Source of the DNA: Parus major
Lineage: Eukaryota; Chordata; Aves; Passeriformes; Paridae
DNA length: 64,000 nucleotides
Assembly: GCF_001522545.3 (NCBI RefSeq)
Contig: NC_031771.1
Location: forward strand, 34,545,090 to 34,609,089
Direction: 5' to 3'
Made by a program: the position numbers and the translations under genes. This document shows, piece by piece, positions 61,886-64,000 of this stretch. Below the pieces are notes generated by a model, which was not told where the DNA came from, searched no databases, and saw only the letters and a list, made by a program, of their open reading frames with translations. The stretch's first letter is position 1. Each line of letters opens with the position of its first letter.

Positions 61886-64000
61886 TAGCTAACTTGCAGT
61901 CAGATTTTGAGGAAACCTTACACAGACAATATGGAAACTGTATTGTCTTAAACCCTGAAAGTGTTGTCTTCCAACCTGGTGTGCAGGTGGGATTCTATAG
62001 GTGTCTTCAGTGACCCTTTGTTTTTACTGGGGCAAGGAGTGAGAAAAATCTCCATTCTTTCAACTCTCCTTAAAGTCATTCAAAGTTTGCAGTGTACGTC
62101 TGAATTAGAAATCATCAAGGGTCAGAAAACTAACTGTTGTTATTTCATGTGAACAAAAGCAGTGTATTTTAGTACCCTTTTCTAAAAGGATACCAGATTT
62201 CTCTGGGGCTACTTTTTTTCCCTCCAAGTTCAGAGTAAAAATGATCCTGAACTTCTTACTTCAATTTCTTGTTTGTCTCTTGCTGAAGCTTTTAATGCTG
62301 CTATCTACGTTAAATATTGCTTCATTGCTTAATCATTTTATGACTGGAGTGATAGGTGGAAAACCCTTATCTTGCACTAGCTATAGCTCATTTTCTCAGG
62401 CCAGGAATCAATAAAATTATGTCTTCGTGCCTTACACGACAGTTGTAGCCAACACAGGTTAATCTTGCAAAATTCTTCTGCCAAATCAGCACCAGAAACC
62501 TGAGAATTTTAATCTGTTCACAGAATAAGATTTACCAACTAACATTTATCCTGGAATTAATGATGTCAGCTGGCCTTTATAATCTATTATGCCATGTGCA
62601 CAAATGCTTTATTTTAAGCTTTGAAACAAAATCTTGTTCCTTCTCCTGTACTTCTGAGTTTTACTTGTTCAGTTATATGCAATTACTGAAATCAGGTCTG
62701 GAATTTGAAGATGTCTTCAACTTGATGGAATACTGTTAGGAAATCTTTTTTTTTAAAAAAATAAGGCTTTGTTTTTGTATAGGAGTTGTATTTGAGATTT
62801 TTTTTTCAAATATGGATTTGCTTGCCTCTTTTTTTTTTTAATCCTTTAGAATCTTTCCCTTCTCACTTGGTTCAGTGTTTGTTTTTTATGTTGTTTCTAA
62901 AATTAACTACTCTCAGCAGAAATGTTTGAATTTTTGAGGACAGAATACTTGGCCTGTAAAATTTGCTGCTGGCCTTACAGTTGAAATAATTCAGTCTGTA
63001 GACAGATAATTAGTCACCATTACATTGCAATTTCCGTGCTCCTTTGCTAAGTACAAGGCTGAGCTACTACTATTCTTTCTTTAAAAGTCTGAATAAAACC
63101 AGTATGTTTCACTGTGCACCAGTAGCAAAATGGAAGTAGCCTAGAAACAAGTAATGTTCCAAGTCAAATGCAGAGATTCTTATTTTGTTTTGAGTGAGAA
63201 TGCCTTTGGAGAGAGTGTGCCCTTGTGTATGTCTCATCTACCCATGCTCTGCTTAACTCCCTGTTCTTTGTATGGAATACACTGGATATAGTAGAAAAGG
63301 CAGGTCTCTGTCCTTGAACACTATGGTTTCACAGCTACCTAAAAAGATTGCACATAGGATGCCATCACCTGTTTCTCAGGAAAGGAATTACCTATGGACT
63401 CCTTATGTATTAAATTGGCATTAATAAATTATTCCCTTTCTTTTGAAATTATTATTGCCCACTAGGAGGGCCTGTAATTCTGTGAAAAAACTTGTTTTTT
63501 ATACCACAAAGCAAAGTCTGAACTGCTTTCTTCTGAAAATCCTCTTACAGTAAGTAAGTTTGGATGAACACGAAGTCTGGAAAGGATGGGAACTCTGAAA
63601 ACACTAGAAACCCCAAAATCCTTTTTGTGTCAATAGTAAAATAGTAATTTAAAAATGGATAATGCATCGCTGCTTGGAGGTACTATACTGTGTGATCTCC
63701 CATTGCTGGGATTAGATTTTTTATTTTGAAAAATTTAAATTCTTTAATCCTTATGTTTGGGCCAAATTAAATTTTTTTATGGTTAATTGTCCAATAGCTT
63801 TCATTACATAGTACTATTGAATGATCCAATTCAAGCAATGGTAATGTTATCTTGAAACACATGTTTTACATGATTCCAAGAGTGCATGAGGTTTTTTTTT
63901 ATTGTAAGAAATTTTGTACTCTATCTAATTTTGACAGGTTTTGAGATGGTACTGTAAATTTACTCCTTCATTCTCTGCATGACAACTTAGGAATACAGAT
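61729..64000 (+). other. NEIL3 intron 7, 5' part (runs off the window)
   Basis: A 48-bp (AT)n run lies about 105 bases after the exon 7 donor. The remainder is A+T-rich with T-runs near 62,745 and 62,830. I found no segment matching the next NEIL3 exon (disordered linker) before the window ends. Confidence 0.5.
61833..61880. repeat. (AT)24 microsatellite
   Basis: Uninterrupted AT repeat of about 24 units, close to the exon 7 donor. Likely length-variable. Confidence 0.5.

Noticed and set aside
61816..62013. 65-codon frame with a Tyr-Ile repeat after NEIL3 exon 7
   Set aside because: It is a translation of the (AT)n microsatellite and has no relation to the NEIL3 linker.
1..64000. CRISPR arrays, bacterial operons, phage or plasmid features
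   Set aside because: No regularly spaced repeats or dense coding. The spliced gene and avian retroelements show a vertebrate nuclear genome.

Overview
The window looks like nuclear DNA from a bird, most probably a songbird. It is A+T-rich and gene-poor. It carries CR1 LINE remnants, an avian-type solo LTR, and a tRNA-Ile-headed SINE with a CR1-like tail, an architecture I know from zebra-finch TguSINE1. The only protein-coding gene I can support is the 5' part of NEIL3 (endonuclease VIII-like 3, a DNA glycosylase), on the + strand with vertebrate exon-intron organisation.

Layout. Positions 1 to about 48,430 are non-coding with no recognisable exon. Identifiable items here are simple repeats, short tandem duplications, several perfect inverted repeats (notably an 18-bp stem with 4-nt loop at 8231-8270), an orphan CpG-dense patch at 39,800-40,010, an RT-like LINE fragment near 37,330-37,600 (- strand) and a decayed solo LTR at about 41,547-42,069. 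From about 48,470 to 48,960 there is a CpG island with the NEIL3 promoter, exon 1 and a run of G-tracts at the start of intron 1. NEIL3 exons 1-7 lie at 48,599-48,694, 51,742-51,857, 53,103-53,237, 54,557-54,770, 55,859-55,933, 58,396-58,562 and 61,559-61,728. Joined in phase they encode 324 residues: the glycosylase N-lobe, the H2TH region, the Fpg-type zinc finger and the ubiquitin-binding NZF finger. The remaining exons (disordered linker and two GRF fingers in known NEIL3) are not in the window; the gene runs off the right edge inside intron 7.

Intron contents. Intron 1 holds a CR1 3' tail and a longer CR1 remnant. Intron 3 holds the SINE. Intron 5 has an unclassified stretch of higher G+C. 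Intron 6 has two exon-like segments that match the phase of exon 6 and would give a short NEIL3 form ending in a lysine/arginine-rich tail. That last item is the most interesting new hypothesis here, but it rests on sequence pattern alone.

Almost all other short open frames in the window look like chance ORFs in A+T-rich DNA or shadows of the CpG islands. [Form note: the answer gave no feature confidence values; the 0.5 in every feature is a placeholder required by the schema, not an estimate.]
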